From JAZQLP01 sp045629205 (GTDB lineage Bacteria; Bacillota; Clostridia; Oscillospirales; UBA644), in contig JAZQQT010000200.1 of the NCBI GenBank assembly GCA_045629205.1, positions 1-11,482 on the forward strand: a stretch of 11,482 bases of DNA, given 5' to 3'. The position numbers and the translations under genes are program-made. Each line of letters starts with the position of its first letter. Within the stretch, counting starts at the first letter, position 1. Shown here in pieces: positions 1 to 5,930 of the stretch. Under the pieces are notes generated by a model. That model worked only from the letters and a program-made list of their open reading frames with translations, was not told where the DNA came from and made no database searches.

Positions 1-740
1 ATATCAAATGTCGTATGGCGGGTCTGACACCTGATGCAGTTGTTGTCGTCGCAACCGTCCGCGCGCTCAAAATGCACGGCGGCCTTGATAAAAAACAGCT
101 GGCGACAGAGGACCTTGCTGCCCTTGAAAAGGGAATACCCAATCTTCTTCGTCACGTTTCCAATATCAAGAATGTTTATAAACTTCCCTGTGTCGTCGCT
201 GTCAACCGTTTCCCGACCGATACGGATAAAGAAGTCGAATTCATCATCGCGAAATGTAAAGAACTCGGCGTAAATGTCCGTCTCTCCACAGTTTGGGCGG
301 AGGGCGGCAAGGGCGGTATCGCTCTCGCCGAAGAAGTTGTCCGTCTCTGTAACGAAGAAAAAGGTGACTTCACATTCTCTTATACCGATGATATGAGCAT
401 CGAGGAAAAACTCAATGCCGTTGCAAAGAAAATTTACGGCGGCAAAGGCGCGGTGCTTACACTCAATGCCCGCAAACAGCTTGAACAGCTCGAAAAAATG
501 GGCTGCGGCAAGATGCCGGTCTGCATTGCGAAAACTCAGTATAGTTTCTCCGACGATCCTCTCAAACTCGGCGCTCCCGAGGATTTCGAGATTACCGTCC
601 GCAACCTCAAGGTTTCGGCAGGCGCAGGCTTTATAGTCGCTCTTACCGGTGATATCATGACGATGCCGGGTCTTCCCAAGGTTCCCGCCGCCGAAAAAAT
701 CGACGTCGACGAAAACGGCAGAATCTCCGGACTTTTCTAA
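1..740 (+). CDS. fhs: Formate-tetrahydrofolate ligase, C-terminal part (5' end outside window)
   Basis: The gene is cut by the left edge; the frame is open from base 3 and ends with TAA at 738-740. About 246 residues are visible, less than half of the usual ~555. Right after the edge comes a stretch reading AGLTPDAVVVVATVRALKMH, which matches the highly conserved segment of this family, followed by the expected C-terminal half (for example KQLATEDLAALEKGIPNL and a GDIMTMPGLPKVPAA-type tail). The enzyme is cytosolic and makes 10-formyl-tetrahydrofolate from formate, ATP and tetrahydrofolate. It supplies purine synthesis and, in acetogens, the methyl branch of the Wood-Ljungdahl pathway; which role applies cannot be told from this fragment. 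The ATG at 15 lies inside the conserved block and is not the real start. A strong terminator follows 15 bases after the stop, so this is the last gene of its unit. Confidence 0.97.
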   Translation, partial: IKCRMAGLTPDAVVVVATVRALKMHGGLDKKQLATEDLAALEKGIPNLLRHVSNIKNVYKLPCVVAVNRFPTDTDKEVEFIIAKCKELGVNVRLSTVWAEGGKGGIALAEEVVRLCNEEKGDFTFSYTDDMSIEEKLNAVAKKIYGGKGAVLTLNARKQLEQLEKMGCGKMPVCIAKTQYSFSDDPLKLGAPEDFEITVRNLKVSAGAGFIVALTGDIMTMPGLPKVPAAEKIDVDENGRISGLF

Positions 741-755
741 AACGATATAAAATTT

Positions 756-784
756 ACGGACAGTTTTGCCTGTCCGTTTTTTTT
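756..784 (+). terminator. Intrinsic terminator of fhs
   Basis: An 8-bp perfect stem (ACGGACAG at 756-763 with CTGTCCGT at 770-777) encloses a six-base loop and runs into eight T residues (777-784). It sits 15 bases after the fhs stop codon and separates fhs from the permease unit. Confidence 0.93.
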
Positions 785-787
785 CTC

Positions 788-816
788 TTGCTAAAAATGT
801 ATAAATGTAGTATAAT
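788..816 (+). promoter_or_regulatory. Promoter of the purine permease unit
   Basis: A -35-like TTGCTA (788-793) and a perfect -10 TATAAT (811-816) are separated by 17 bases. The pair starts just after the fhs terminator. Transcription would begin near 823, leaving about 23 bases of leader before the permease ATG, which is too short for a purine riboswitch. Confidence 0.8.
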
Positions 817-845
817 TTCTATATATTTTTTTCTGAGGTAAATAT

Positions 846-2204
846 ATGCTTGAAAAACTTTTTCATCTTAAAAAAAACAAAACAAATGTTAAAACCGAGT
901 TATTGGCAGGTCTTACCACTTTTATCACAATGGCATATATTCTGGCGGTAAACCCCGACATCCTGTCGGCATCAGGTATGGACAAGTCAGCCGTTCTGTT
1001 TGCAACGGCAATAGCTTCCTTTATCGGTTGTCTGCTTATGGGCTTTATGACAAACTATCCGTTTGCTCTTGCTCCGGGGCTCGGGCTTAATGCCTATTTT
1101 GCCTACAACGTCTGCATCGGTATGGGGTATAGCTACAAATTCGCCCTTCTTGCCGTGTTTATCGAAGGTCTGATTTTTATTTTTCTGTCGGTAACGGGCT
1201 TCCGTGAAGCGATGGTAAAATCGGTTCCCTCATCTCTCAAAAACGGCATTTCCGCAGGTATCGGATTGTTTATAGTATTTATCGGATTTCAGGGTGCGGG
1301 TCTGATCGTTCCAAACGATTCCACTCTTGTTTCTCTTGTCGATTTTAATTCAACATGGTCAACCACGGGTCTCACTGCATTGCTTGCCGTTATCGGATTG
1401 CTCATTATTTGTTTCCTTGCTTACAGGGGAGTTAAGGGCGCCGTTCTCATCGGCATTATCGCAACATGGGGCATCGGCATTATATGTCAGCTCACGGGGC
1501 TTTTGCAGGTCGGCGGAGATACCGGAATTGCTTCTCTCATTCCCGATTTCGGCAGCTTCTCTCTCGGAGCGATCGGCGCAAATATCGGTGCCTGCTTCGA
1601 TTTCAAGGGTATGAGCTTTAATTTTATCGACTTGATCGTTATTACTTTTACCTTTCTTTATATGGATATGTTCGATACCATGGGCACTCTTATCGGTGTT
1701 TCAAACGACAGCGGTCTCCTCGACGAAAACGGCAGTCTGCCCAAGGCAAAGGGAGCATTCCTCTCTGATGCAATAGCTACTTCCGTCGGCGCTTTTTTCG
1801 GCACATCCACAACGACCACATTCGTCGAGAGCTCGGCAGGTGTTGCTGTCGGCGGCAGAACGGGTCTTACCGCAATCGTAACGGGCTTTATGTTCCTCAT
1901 AAGCATTTTCCTTTATCCGATTTTTATCGTCATTCCGTCCTTCGCAACGGCGCCCGCGTTGATTTACGTCGGCTTTTTAATGCTCAAAGTTATTACAAAA
2001 CTGGAGTTTAACGATGTGACCGAATACGTCCCGCCGCTCCTCTGTGTTGCCGCAATGGCATTCTCCTACAGTATTTCCGACGGTATCGGTGTCGGCATCA
2101 TTTCCTACGTTCTTCTCGCTCTTGTAACGGGCAAGGGTAAAAAAACAAGCATTTTCCTCTATCTTCTCGCACTCGCGTTTATCGCTAAATATGTTTTTCT
2201 GTAA
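846..2204 (+). CDS. AzgA-family (NCS2) purine base permease, PbuG-like
   Basis: This 452-residue integral membrane protein belongs to the AzgA branch of the NCS2 nucleobase transporters, which import adenine, guanine or hypoxanthine, probably by proton symport. Family signatures are seen in order: NPDIL at 36-40, APGLGLNAYF at 76-85, DMFDTMGTLIGV at 274-285, and the substrate-site stretch GTSTTTTFVESSAG at 319-332, which replaces the QSS-type motif of uracil/xanthine permeases. Long hydrophobic segments cover most of the chain, consistent with the 12-14 helices of the fold. Length is typical (430-490). The start is supported by GAGGT at 835-839, six bases before the ATG, and by a good promoter just upstream. 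Whether it is PbuG-like (hypoxanthine/guanine) or PbuO-like cannot be decided from sequence, so no symbol is given. It is first in a likely unit with the next two plus-strand genes. Confidence 0.93.
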   Translation: MLEKLFHLKKNKTNVKTELLAGLTTFITMAYILAVNPDILSASGMDKSAVLFATAIASFIGCLLMGFMTNYPFALAPGLGLNAYFAYNVCIGMGYSYKFALLAVFIEGLIFIFLSVTGFREAMVKSVPSSLKNGISAGIGLFIVFIGFQGAGLIVPNDSTLVSLVDFNSTWSTTGLTALLAVIGLLIICFLAYRGVKGAVLIGIIATWGIGIICQLTGLLQVGGDTGIASLIPDFGSFSLGAIGANIGACFDFKGMSFNFIDLIVITFTFLYMDMFDTMGTLIGVSNDSGLLDENGSLPKAKGAFLSDAIATSVGAFFGTSTTTTFVESSAGVAVGGRTGLTAIVTGFMFLISIFLYPIFIVIPSFATAPALIYVGFLMLKVITKLEFNDVTEYVPPLLCVAAMAFSYSISDGIGVGIISYVLLALVTGKGKKTSIFLYLLALAFIAKYVFL

Positions 2205-2238
2205 AAACATCACGACATATTTTATTTGCATAATAAAA

Positions 2239-2283
2239 CGGGTGGGCACCTACCGACAGTCAGGCCGAATATAATCGAGGAGG
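2239..2283 (+). promoter_or_regulatory. Possible structured leader of the half-size EamA gene
   Basis: The gap between the permease and the small EamA gene contains a GC-rich island in an AT-rich context. GGTGG (2241-2245) can pair with CTACC (2250-2254) around a GCAC loop, with one G-U pair. A conserved-looking GACAGTCAGGCCGA stretch (2255-2268) follows, then the ribosome binding site GAGGAGG at 2277-2283. I do not recognise a known riboswitch class. Part of it faintly resembles guanidine-III and T-box antiterminator sequence, but the required partners are absent. Function is unknown. Confidence 0.35.
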
Positions 2284-2291
2284 AACATAAT

Positions 2292-2720
2292 ATGTTCAAT
2301 TATATCTGGCCGATCGCATTGGTCATATTGTCAAACGTCGTCTATCATATTTGCTCAAAATCCGTATCCGATGATATAAATCCGTTGGCTTCGCTTACGG
2401 TCACATATCTCGTCGGCGCGGTCGCATGCGGGATTCTCTATTTTGTTCTCAATCGCGGCGGCAGCCTGCTGTCTGAGTATCGCAAGCTCAACTGGGCGCC
2501 CTTTGCACTCGGTATTGTCATTGTCGGGCTCGAAGTCGGTTTTCTTTACGCCTATAAAGCAGGATGGAATGTCAGCACCGCATCCACGGTGCAGAGCTCG
2601 ATTCTTGCCGTTATTCTGATTTTTGTCGGCGCTTTTTTATATAAAGAAACGATTTCATGGAATACCGTAATAGGCATCGTTATCTGTCTTGTGGGTCTTT
2701 GTATAATAAATCTTAAATAG
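2292..2720 (+). CDS. Half-size EamA/DMT-superfamily membrane protein
   Basis: A 142-residue, very hydrophobic protein with about five predicted membrane helices (roughly residues 5-22, 32-53, 70-90, 98-117 and 124-141). This is the size of one EamA unit; most drug/metabolite transporters carry two such units in tandem, so this one would need to form a dimer. The C-terminal part (GAFLYKETISW, then a last helix ending VGLCIINLK) is typical of the EamA repeat. The ATG at 2292 is chosen because a strong GAGGAGG (2277-2283) lies eight bases upstream; an in-frame ATG at 2226 has no such site and would run through the leader hairpin. It follows the purine permease by 87 bases with no terminator between them, so co-transcription is likely. 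Substrate and direction of transport cannot be inferred; export of small metabolites is common in the superfamily. Confidence 0.85.
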   Translation: MFNYIWPIALVILSNVVYHICSKSVSDDINPLASLTVTYLVGAVACGILYFVLNRGGSLLSEYRKLNWAPFALGIVIVGLEVGFLYAYKAGWNVSTASTVQSSILAVILIFVGAFLYKETISWNTVIGIVICLVGLCIINLK

Positions 2721-2773
2721 TATTAAAGAAACGATAAATTCAGATTGGATTGATTTACCGAAAGGAGAAGTAT

Positions 2774-3691
2774 ATGAAATATTTTAAGGGCTTTTTGGGA
2801 GATCGGGAGATGTCGCGTGTTGCTCTCGGATGCATGCGTATCGGAGGTATGAACGCCGGTGATGCGGACAGACATATAATGAATGCGGTCGAGTGCGGAA
2901 TAAATTTTTTTGATCACTCCGATATCTATTGCGGCGGTCAATGCGAAGAGGTCTTCGGCGGTGTCCTTAAACGTAATCCGACGCTTCGGGACAGAATAAT
3001 AATTCAGACAAAATGCGGCATACGCAAAGATATGTATGACTTTTCAAAAGAGCATATCATCGAGAGCGTGAACGGTTCTCTCAGTCGTCTCGGCGTTGAG
3101 CATATCGATGTTTTGCTTCTGCACCGTCCCGATTTATTAATGGAGCCCGAACAGGTAGCGGCTGCATTTGATGAATTGGAATCAAGCGGTAAAGTAGGTG
3201 TGTTCGGTGTCTCGAATCATAATCCTGCACAGATCGAACTTCTTAAAACCGCGGTAAAGCAGAAACTTGCGATAAATCAGCTGCAGCTCAGCATTCCGCA
3301 CGCGTATATGATCAGCAGCGGAGCGAATGTCAATATGATAAATAATGATGCTCAGGTCAGAGACGGTTATCTCCGTGATTACTGCCGCATTAACAATATA
3401 ACTGTTCAGCCGTGGTCTCCGCTTCAGCACGGTTTCATGGACGGAGCATTCCTTGGTGACGACGCGTATTCTTCGGTGAGGTCAGTAATGAATGAGATTG
3501 CGGAAAAATACGGTATTACGGAAACCGGACTTGCCGTTGCGTGGTTGCTTCGTCTTCCGGAAAAGATGCAGCCCATTGTAGGAACCACTAACGCGGAGAG
3601 AGTTAAGGAAATATCAAAAGCGGCGGATATTACTCTGTCTGCCGAAGATTGGTATAAAATATATCTGGCTGCGGGATATCAGCTTCCGTAA
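2774..3691 (+). CDS. Aldo/keto reductase, YdhF-like
   Basis: A 305-residue cytosolic NAD(P)H-dependent oxidoreductase with the (beta/alpha)8 aldo/keto reductase fold; length is typical of the family. The catalytic tetrad can be placed at Asp47 (FFDHSDIY), Tyr52, Lys80 (QTKCGI) and His117 (LLLHRPD). Further family stretches are SGKVGVFGVSNHNPAQIELL near 139-157, QPWSPLQHG at 212-220 (cofactor-side loop), and PIVGTTNAERV near 267-277, the usual nucleotide-phosphate binding region. The FDHxDIYGG-type motif and overall pattern are closest to E. coli YdhF-like proteins. The start at 2774 is supported by AGGAGA (2763-2768) five bases upstream; an in-frame ATG at 2750 lacks a site. The gene lies 53 bases after the EamA gene and is probably last in that unit, as terminators follow. 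The physiological carbonyl substrate is unknown. Confidence 0.93.
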   Translation: MKYFKGFLGDREMSRVALGCMRIGGMNAGDADRHIMNAVECGINFFDHSDIYCGGQCEEVFGGVLKRNPTLRDRIIIQTKCGIRKDMYDFSKEHIIESVNGSLSRLGVEHIDVLLLHRPDLLMEPEQVAAAFDELESSGKVGVFGVSNHNPAQIELLKTAVKQKLAINQLQLSIPHAYMISSGANVNMINNDAQVRDGYLRDYCRINNITVQPWSPLQHGFMDGAFLGDDAYSSVRSVMNEIAEKYGITETGLAVAWLLRLPEKMQPIVGTTNAERVKEISKAADITLSAEDWYKIYLAAGYQLP

Positions 3692-3778
3692 CAAGCTGAC
3701 TTACCGATAATTAAAACGGATATCAGACGATTATTGTCATATAAAGACGATGCGGAAAAATAACATTTAAAATATCGT

Positions 3779-3811
3779 GGATCGGGGTGTAACAGCTCCG
3801 ATTCTTTTTTT
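3779..3811 (+). terminator. Intrinsic terminator after the aldo/keto reductase
   Basis: ATCGGGGT (3781-3788) pairs with GCTCCGAT (3795-3802) around a six-base loop, with two wobble pairs. It may extend by two pairs at the base (3779-3780 with 3803-3804). It is followed by a run of seven T (3805-3811) and lies about 90 bases after the reductase stop codon. Confidence 0.85.
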
Positions 3812-3822
3812 GACCGTCAGAT

Positions 3823-3849
3823 AAAGCCGCAGAATTTTCTGCGGCTTTT
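3823..3849. terminator. Likely bidirectional terminator between convergent genes
   Basis: A perfect 11-bp stem (AAAGCCGCAGA at 3823-3833 with TCTGCGGCTTT at 3838-3848) has a four-base loop. The plus strand ends in four T; the minus strand ends in TTTAT. It lies between the plus-strand reductase and the minus-strand VOC gene, so it can back up the terminator at 3779-3811 and also stop transcription coming from the VOC gene. Confidence 0.8.
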
Positions 3850-3915
3850 GTAATGACTGATGTGGTGTTTTTTTGATTATAAGTCGGCAGACGGCATTTT
3901 GCCTGCTCCGGCTTT

Positions 3916-4308
3916 TTACAGGTCCTGATTGAATTCTATCTGGTCGCCGTTGGGGGCAACGATTTTAAAGTAACGGCAGCCGCGTTCCCATCTGGAGGGA
4001 ATTGCCTCGATACCTTTTGTTGCGATTGTAAATCCGTTCTCAACGCAGTATGCGTAGTCCGCTTCGATGTCCGGAGAAACGATTGCTATGTGATTAACGC
4101 CGGAAAGTGTATCTGCCGGAACGTTTGCGTTCTGCGAGACCTCATATGTTACTTCGCCGTTTGTAACGAACCATGTGTAAAAATCTCCTCGGGAGCTCTT
4201 GAATTTTCCTTTAAGGGTAAATCCCAACTTTTCAATATAAAACTTTGCGTATTCTTCGGAATTTGCGACCTGAACTCCGATGTGATCTAATTTTCTGCCT
4301 TCAAACAT
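3916..4308 (-). CDS. VOC-superfamily (glyoxalase/bleomycin-resistance fold) protein
   Basis: A 130-residue protein made of two beta-alpha-beta-beta-beta modules of the vicinal-oxygen-chelate fold. The four positions that hold the metal in this fold are present: His9 (KLDHIGVQV), Glu56 (VTYEVSQN), His73 (GVNHIAIVSPDI) and Glu125 (GDQIEFNQ). It could therefore be an active lyase, isomerase or dioxygenase, or a binding-type resistance protein; the substrate cannot be assigned. The start at 4308 is supported by an AAGGAGA site (4316-4322 on the complement) seven bases upstream and by a promoter just beyond it; a longer in-frame ATG at 4371 overlaps the -35 box and cannot be used. The gene stands alone on the minus strand, divergent from the DUF3592-like gene and convergent with the reductase. 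Confidence 0.88.
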   Translation of the reverse strand: MFEGRKLDHIGVQVANSEEYAKFYIEKLGFTLKGKFKSSRGDFYTWFVTNGEVTYEVSQNANVPADTLSGVNHIAIVSPDIEADYAYCVENGFTIATKGIEAIPSRWERGCRYFKIVAPNGDQIEFNQDL

Positions 4309-4342
4309 AATGTTATCTCCTTTTGTGTTTATAAACGACAAT

Positions 4343-4371
4343 GTTATACTATAATTTGACCGCAAAGTCAA
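4343..4371 (-). promoter_or_regulatory. Promoter of the VOC gene
   Basis: Read on the minus strand, a -35 TTGACT (4371-4366) and a -10 TATAAC (4348-4343) are separated by 17 bases. Transcription would start near 4336, leaving about 28 bases before the start codon with the ribosome binding site inside it. Confidence 0.82.
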
Positions 4372-4434
4372 TAATTCGTCTGAAAAAATGAAACGATCGG
4401 ACGATATGTTTATTTGTTTCCGTCAAAAAATATC

Positions 4435-4463
4435 TTGCATTTAATGATTATCCGTGATATAAT
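4435..4463 (+). promoter_or_regulatory. Promoter of the DUF3592-like gene
   Basis: TTGCAT (4435-4440) and a perfect TATAAT (4458-4463) are separated by 17 bases. The predicted start near 4470 lies downstream of the in-frame ATG codons at 4414 and 4444, which excludes them and supports the GTG start at 4498. It is arranged back to back with the VOC promoter. Confidence 0.83.
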
Positions 4464-4497
4464 ACACTCAACCGAAATAATCATTACGGAGGTTGTC

Positions 4498-4941
4498 GTG
4501 GACGTTGTAAATCCGAGTTGGTGGATTGTATTTACCGGCGCTGTTTTTTCGCTCATCGGTGTTATAATCGCTTTTGTTGTTTCAGCACGCGAAAAAAAAG
4601 CCAGACTTCGGTTTAAAGATCATGCTATGGTTTACGGCAAGCTTGTTGATTTCGTTCGCAGAGTCGATACCTCTACGCTTAACGCCGAAATATCTTATTC
4701 CGCCGTTTTTGAGTATCGTGTCAACGGTCTTGATTACTCGGTTACGTCTGTCGAACATATGTCGGCGCAGTCGTATCACGGCAAAAAAATCGGCGATACC
4801 GAATCCGTGTTTTACAATGACGAAAATCCTGTCGATGCCGTTATCGAACGTGAGATATCCGGAGGAGAATCTTTGGCGTGGGTAGCCTTGACCTTTGCCG
4901 TTATCGGAATGGTTTTCATCGTCGGCGGTTTGTTTGTCTGA
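4498..4941 (+). CDS. DUF3592-like membrane protein of unknown function
   Basis: A 147-residue protein with one hydrophobic helix near each end (about residues 8-29 and 125-146) and a soluble middle of roughly 90 residues. The middle resembles the DUF3592 pattern: a YGKLVDF strand, a YSAVFEYRVNGLDYSV stretch, then a short spacer and SVFYNDENPVDAVIE, which is like the family's V-x-YNP-x-NP-x-x-A motif. The basic cluster REKKARLRFK after the first helix suggests that the middle domain faces the cytoplasm. The GTG start is chosen because GGAGG (4488-4492) lies five bases upstream and the promoter's predicted start lies after every upstream ATG. The family has no established function. It has its own promoter and no visible terminator before the TPP riboswitch, so some read-through into thiT is possible. 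Confidence 0.8.
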   Translation: MDVVNPSWWIVFTGAVFSLIGVIIAFVVSAREKKARLRFKDHAMVYGKLVDFVRRVDTSTLNAEISYSAVFEYRVNGLDYSVTSVEHMSAQSYHGKKIGDTESVFYNDENPVDAVIEREISGGESLAWVALTFAVIGMVFIVGGLFV

Positions 4942-4971
4942 TTTTTTTGTTTAATATTTTAATTTAATAAT

Positions 4972-5046
4972 AACCGGGGTGCTTTTTTGCTGAGATGTGT
5001 TGCACAAACCCGTTGAACCTGTTCGGATAATGCCGGCGAAGGGATA
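4972..5046 (+). promoter_or_regulatory. TPP (thiamine pyrophosphate) riboswitch aptamer
   Basis: The aptamer shows the THI-box landmarks in order: CGGGG plus TGC (4975-4982), GCTGAGATG (4989-4997), ACCCG (5008-5012) closing P2 with CGGGG, TGAACCTG (5014-5021), GGATAATGCC (5025-5034) and GCGAAGGGA (5036-5044). P3 is minimal (GC-T6-GC), as in many bacterial members. It binds thiamine pyrophosphate and here controls thiT through the terminator that follows. The aptamer's GGCGAAG (5035-5041) is complementary to CTTCGCC (5062-5068), the 5' arm of the terminator, giving an obvious antiterminator in the ligand-free state. A dedicated promoter is not clear: only an AT-rich stretch with TAATAA at 4965-4970 precedes it. 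Confidence 0.96.
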
Positions 5047-5059
5047 TGTAAATTTTTTT

Positions 5060-5089
5060 GTCTTCGCCTTTTTGCGAAGACTTTTTTTT
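5060..5089 (+). terminator. Riboswitch-controlled terminator before thiT
   Basis: A perfect 8-bp stem (GTCTTCGC at 5060-5067 with GCGAAGAC at 5074-5081), a six-base loop and eight T (5082-5089). It ends two bases before the AGGAGG of thiT. With TPP bound, the aptamer keeps its 3' arm and this hairpin should form and stop transcription. Confidence 0.94.
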
Positions 5090-5101
5090 ATAGGAGGATT
5101 T

Positions 5102-5707
5102 ATGAAAAACGAAAAATTAAAAATACTTGTCGAATGTGCGGTCATGGTCGCGTTGTCGACAGTTCTGTCATTTATCACAATATATCATGCGCCGCTCGGC
5201 GGATCGGTTACACTGTGTTCTATGGCGCCGCTTATCCTTATTTCATGTATGCACGGCGTCGGTCCGGGGCTTGCTTCGGCTTTTGTGCACAGCTCGCTCC
5301 AGCTTCTTTTCGGGTTGGCAAACTTTTCGTATATCCCCGACGCGAAGGGAATGCTCCTCTGCGCTTTATTTGATTATATCCTGCCCTTTACCGTTATCGG
5401 CCTTGCCGGAATATTCGTGCACGACCGCAATAAAAAGCCGGGAATAATCGCCGTGCTCGGCGGGACATTTGTCGTTATGCTCATAAAATACGCCTGCCAC
5501 GTTGTCGCCGGAGCCGTTGTGTGGTATTCCATCACCAAAGAAGGGCAGTGGAACGACGTTGTCAACAATCTCGGCATGTGGTCTTATTCGCTGTTCTATA
5601 ACGCATGGTTCTCGATTCCCGAAACGGTCATAACCCTTGTTTCCACTCCTGCCGTAATCTCGGCTGTCTGGACAATCCGCAAACCGCAGGAGCAGGAAAA
5701 TAAATAA
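5102..5707 (+). CDS. thiT: Thiamine-specific ECF transporter S-component, ThiT-like
   Basis: A 201-residue membrane protein with about six hydrophobic segments, the size and layout of ECF-type substrate-binding S-components. The family is suggested by the N-terminal helix LVECAVMVALSTVLSFI, by the SVTLCSMAPLILIS segment, by a central KYACHVVAGAVVWYS stretch corresponding to the ThiT W/H/F-rich thiamine-binding region, and by a C-terminal YSLFYNAWFSIPETVIT. It would bind thiamine in the membrane and deliver it through a shared EcfA/A'/T module, none of which is encoded here. The TPP riboswitch directly upstream is strong independent support for a thiamine substrate. The start at 5102 has AGGAGG (5092-5097) four bases upstream; the earlier in-frame ATG at 4997 lies inside the aptamer and is excluded. 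It is monocistronic as far as visible, since the pyr promoter follows. Confidence 0.95.
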   Translation: MKNEKLKILVECAVMVALSTVLSFITIYHAPLGGSVTLCSMAPLILISCMHGVGPGLASAFVHSSLQLLFGLANFSYIPDAKGMLLCALFDYILPFTVIGLAGIFVHDRNKKPGIIAVLGGTFVVMLIKYACHVVAGAVVWYSITKEGQWNDVVNNLGMWSYSLFYNAWFSIPETVITLVSTPAVISAVWTIRKPQEQENK

Positions 5708-5758
5708 TCCCGTTCGAATAAATTTGATATATTGTTTCATTTTATTTATTCTTTTCAC

Positions 5759-5787
5759 TTGACAACATTTCCGGATTGTAGTATTAT
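5759..5787 (+). promoter_or_regulatory. Promoter of the pyr operon
   Basis: A perfect -35 TTGACA (5759-5764) and a -10 TATTAT (5782-5787) are separated by 17 bases, the best promoter match in the window. Transcription would start near 5794, giving a leader of about 135 bases before pyrC. Confidence 0.9.
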
Positions 5788-5832
5788 ATATTACAGAAAA
5801 GATTCTTTAATCCGATACGAGATATCGGCAAG

Positions 5833-5883
5833 ATGATAATAGCTGCATCCGGGACTGTTGTGCCCGTTTGTTGCGGTGCGTAA
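5833..5883 (+). CDS. Possible 16-codon leader peptide of the pyr operon
   Basis: ATG at 5833 opens a frame encoding MIIAASGTVVPVCCGA and stops with TAA at 5881-5883, only four bases before the terminator stem. A ribosome at this stop would cover the 5' arm of the terminator, which is the geometry of translation-coupled attenuation (as in E. coli pyrBI). Against it, there is no good ribosome binding site upstream, and the AUG lies just after a hairpin. It may be a chance frame. Confidence 0.25.
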   Translation: MIIAASGTVVPVCCGA

Positions 5884-5887
5884 TCAG

Positions 5888-5915
5888 TCTGTCGGTATCG
5901 ACAGATATTTTTTTT
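5888..5915 (+). terminator. Attenuator terminator in the pyr leader
   Basis: A perfect 7-bp stem (TCTGTCG at 5888-5894 with CGACAGA at 5899-5905), a four-base GTAT loop and, after TA, eight T (5908-5915). It lies between the operon promoter and pyrC and abuts the GGGGAG ribosome binding site, so it must be passed for operon expression. Confidence 0.88.
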
Positions 5916-5930
5916 GGGGAGATGATTACC

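Larger units (their letters stand above)
5794..5921 (+). promoter_or_regulatory. Pyr operon leader with attenuator-like alternative hairpins
   Basis: Three elements are visible. A first hairpin pairs CCGATA (5812-5817) with TATCGG (5823-5828). A terminator hairpin lies at 5888-5905. A third, competing pairing joins GATATCGGCA (5821-5830) with TGTCGGTATC (5890-5899), ten pairs including two G-U. The first hairpin would block the third and so allow the terminator: the logic of an anti-antiterminator, antiterminator and terminator, as in PyrR-controlled leaders. However, I see no convincing PyrR-binding consensus (ARUCCNGNGAGGYU), so the signal is unknown. A short hairpin CGGG/CCCG (5850-5853 with 5863-5866) lies between. 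Confidence 0.65.

Noticed and set aside
741..845. Possible purine riboswitch before the purine permease.
   Set aside because: The interval is filled by the fhs terminator and a promoter whose transcript leader is only about 23 bases, too short for an aptamer.
2231..2283. T-box-like GGGTGG...ACC sequence in the leader of the EamA gene.
   Set aside because: There is no stem I/specifier region and no terminator, and the 14-base T-box core is not matched; the downstream gene is not an aminoacyl-tRNA or amino-acid gene.
2639..2657. A 19-base identical stretch (ATATAAAGAAACGATTTCA) occurs here and again at 6083-6101.
   Set aside because: Both copies lie in coding sequence in the same frame and encode the same YKETIS peptide in unrelated proteins (the EamA protein and PyrC). 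There are no further flanking matches or repeat structure, so it is most likely coincidence.
3850..3915. Imperfect hairpin (GCAGGCA-type) just after the VOC stop codon on the minus strand.
   Set aside because: No T run follows it on the minus strand; the perfect stem at 3823-3848 is a better terminator for that gene.
5716..5755. AT-rich inverted repeat (GAATAAA and TTTATTC) followed by TTTT after thiT, as a terminator.
   Set aside because: The stem is only seven weak pairs around a 22-base loop; it is too unstable to call.
5868..5930. Longer pyrC start at the TTG of 5868.
   Set aside because: It would translate through the terminator hairpin and T run, and there is no ribosome binding site before it.
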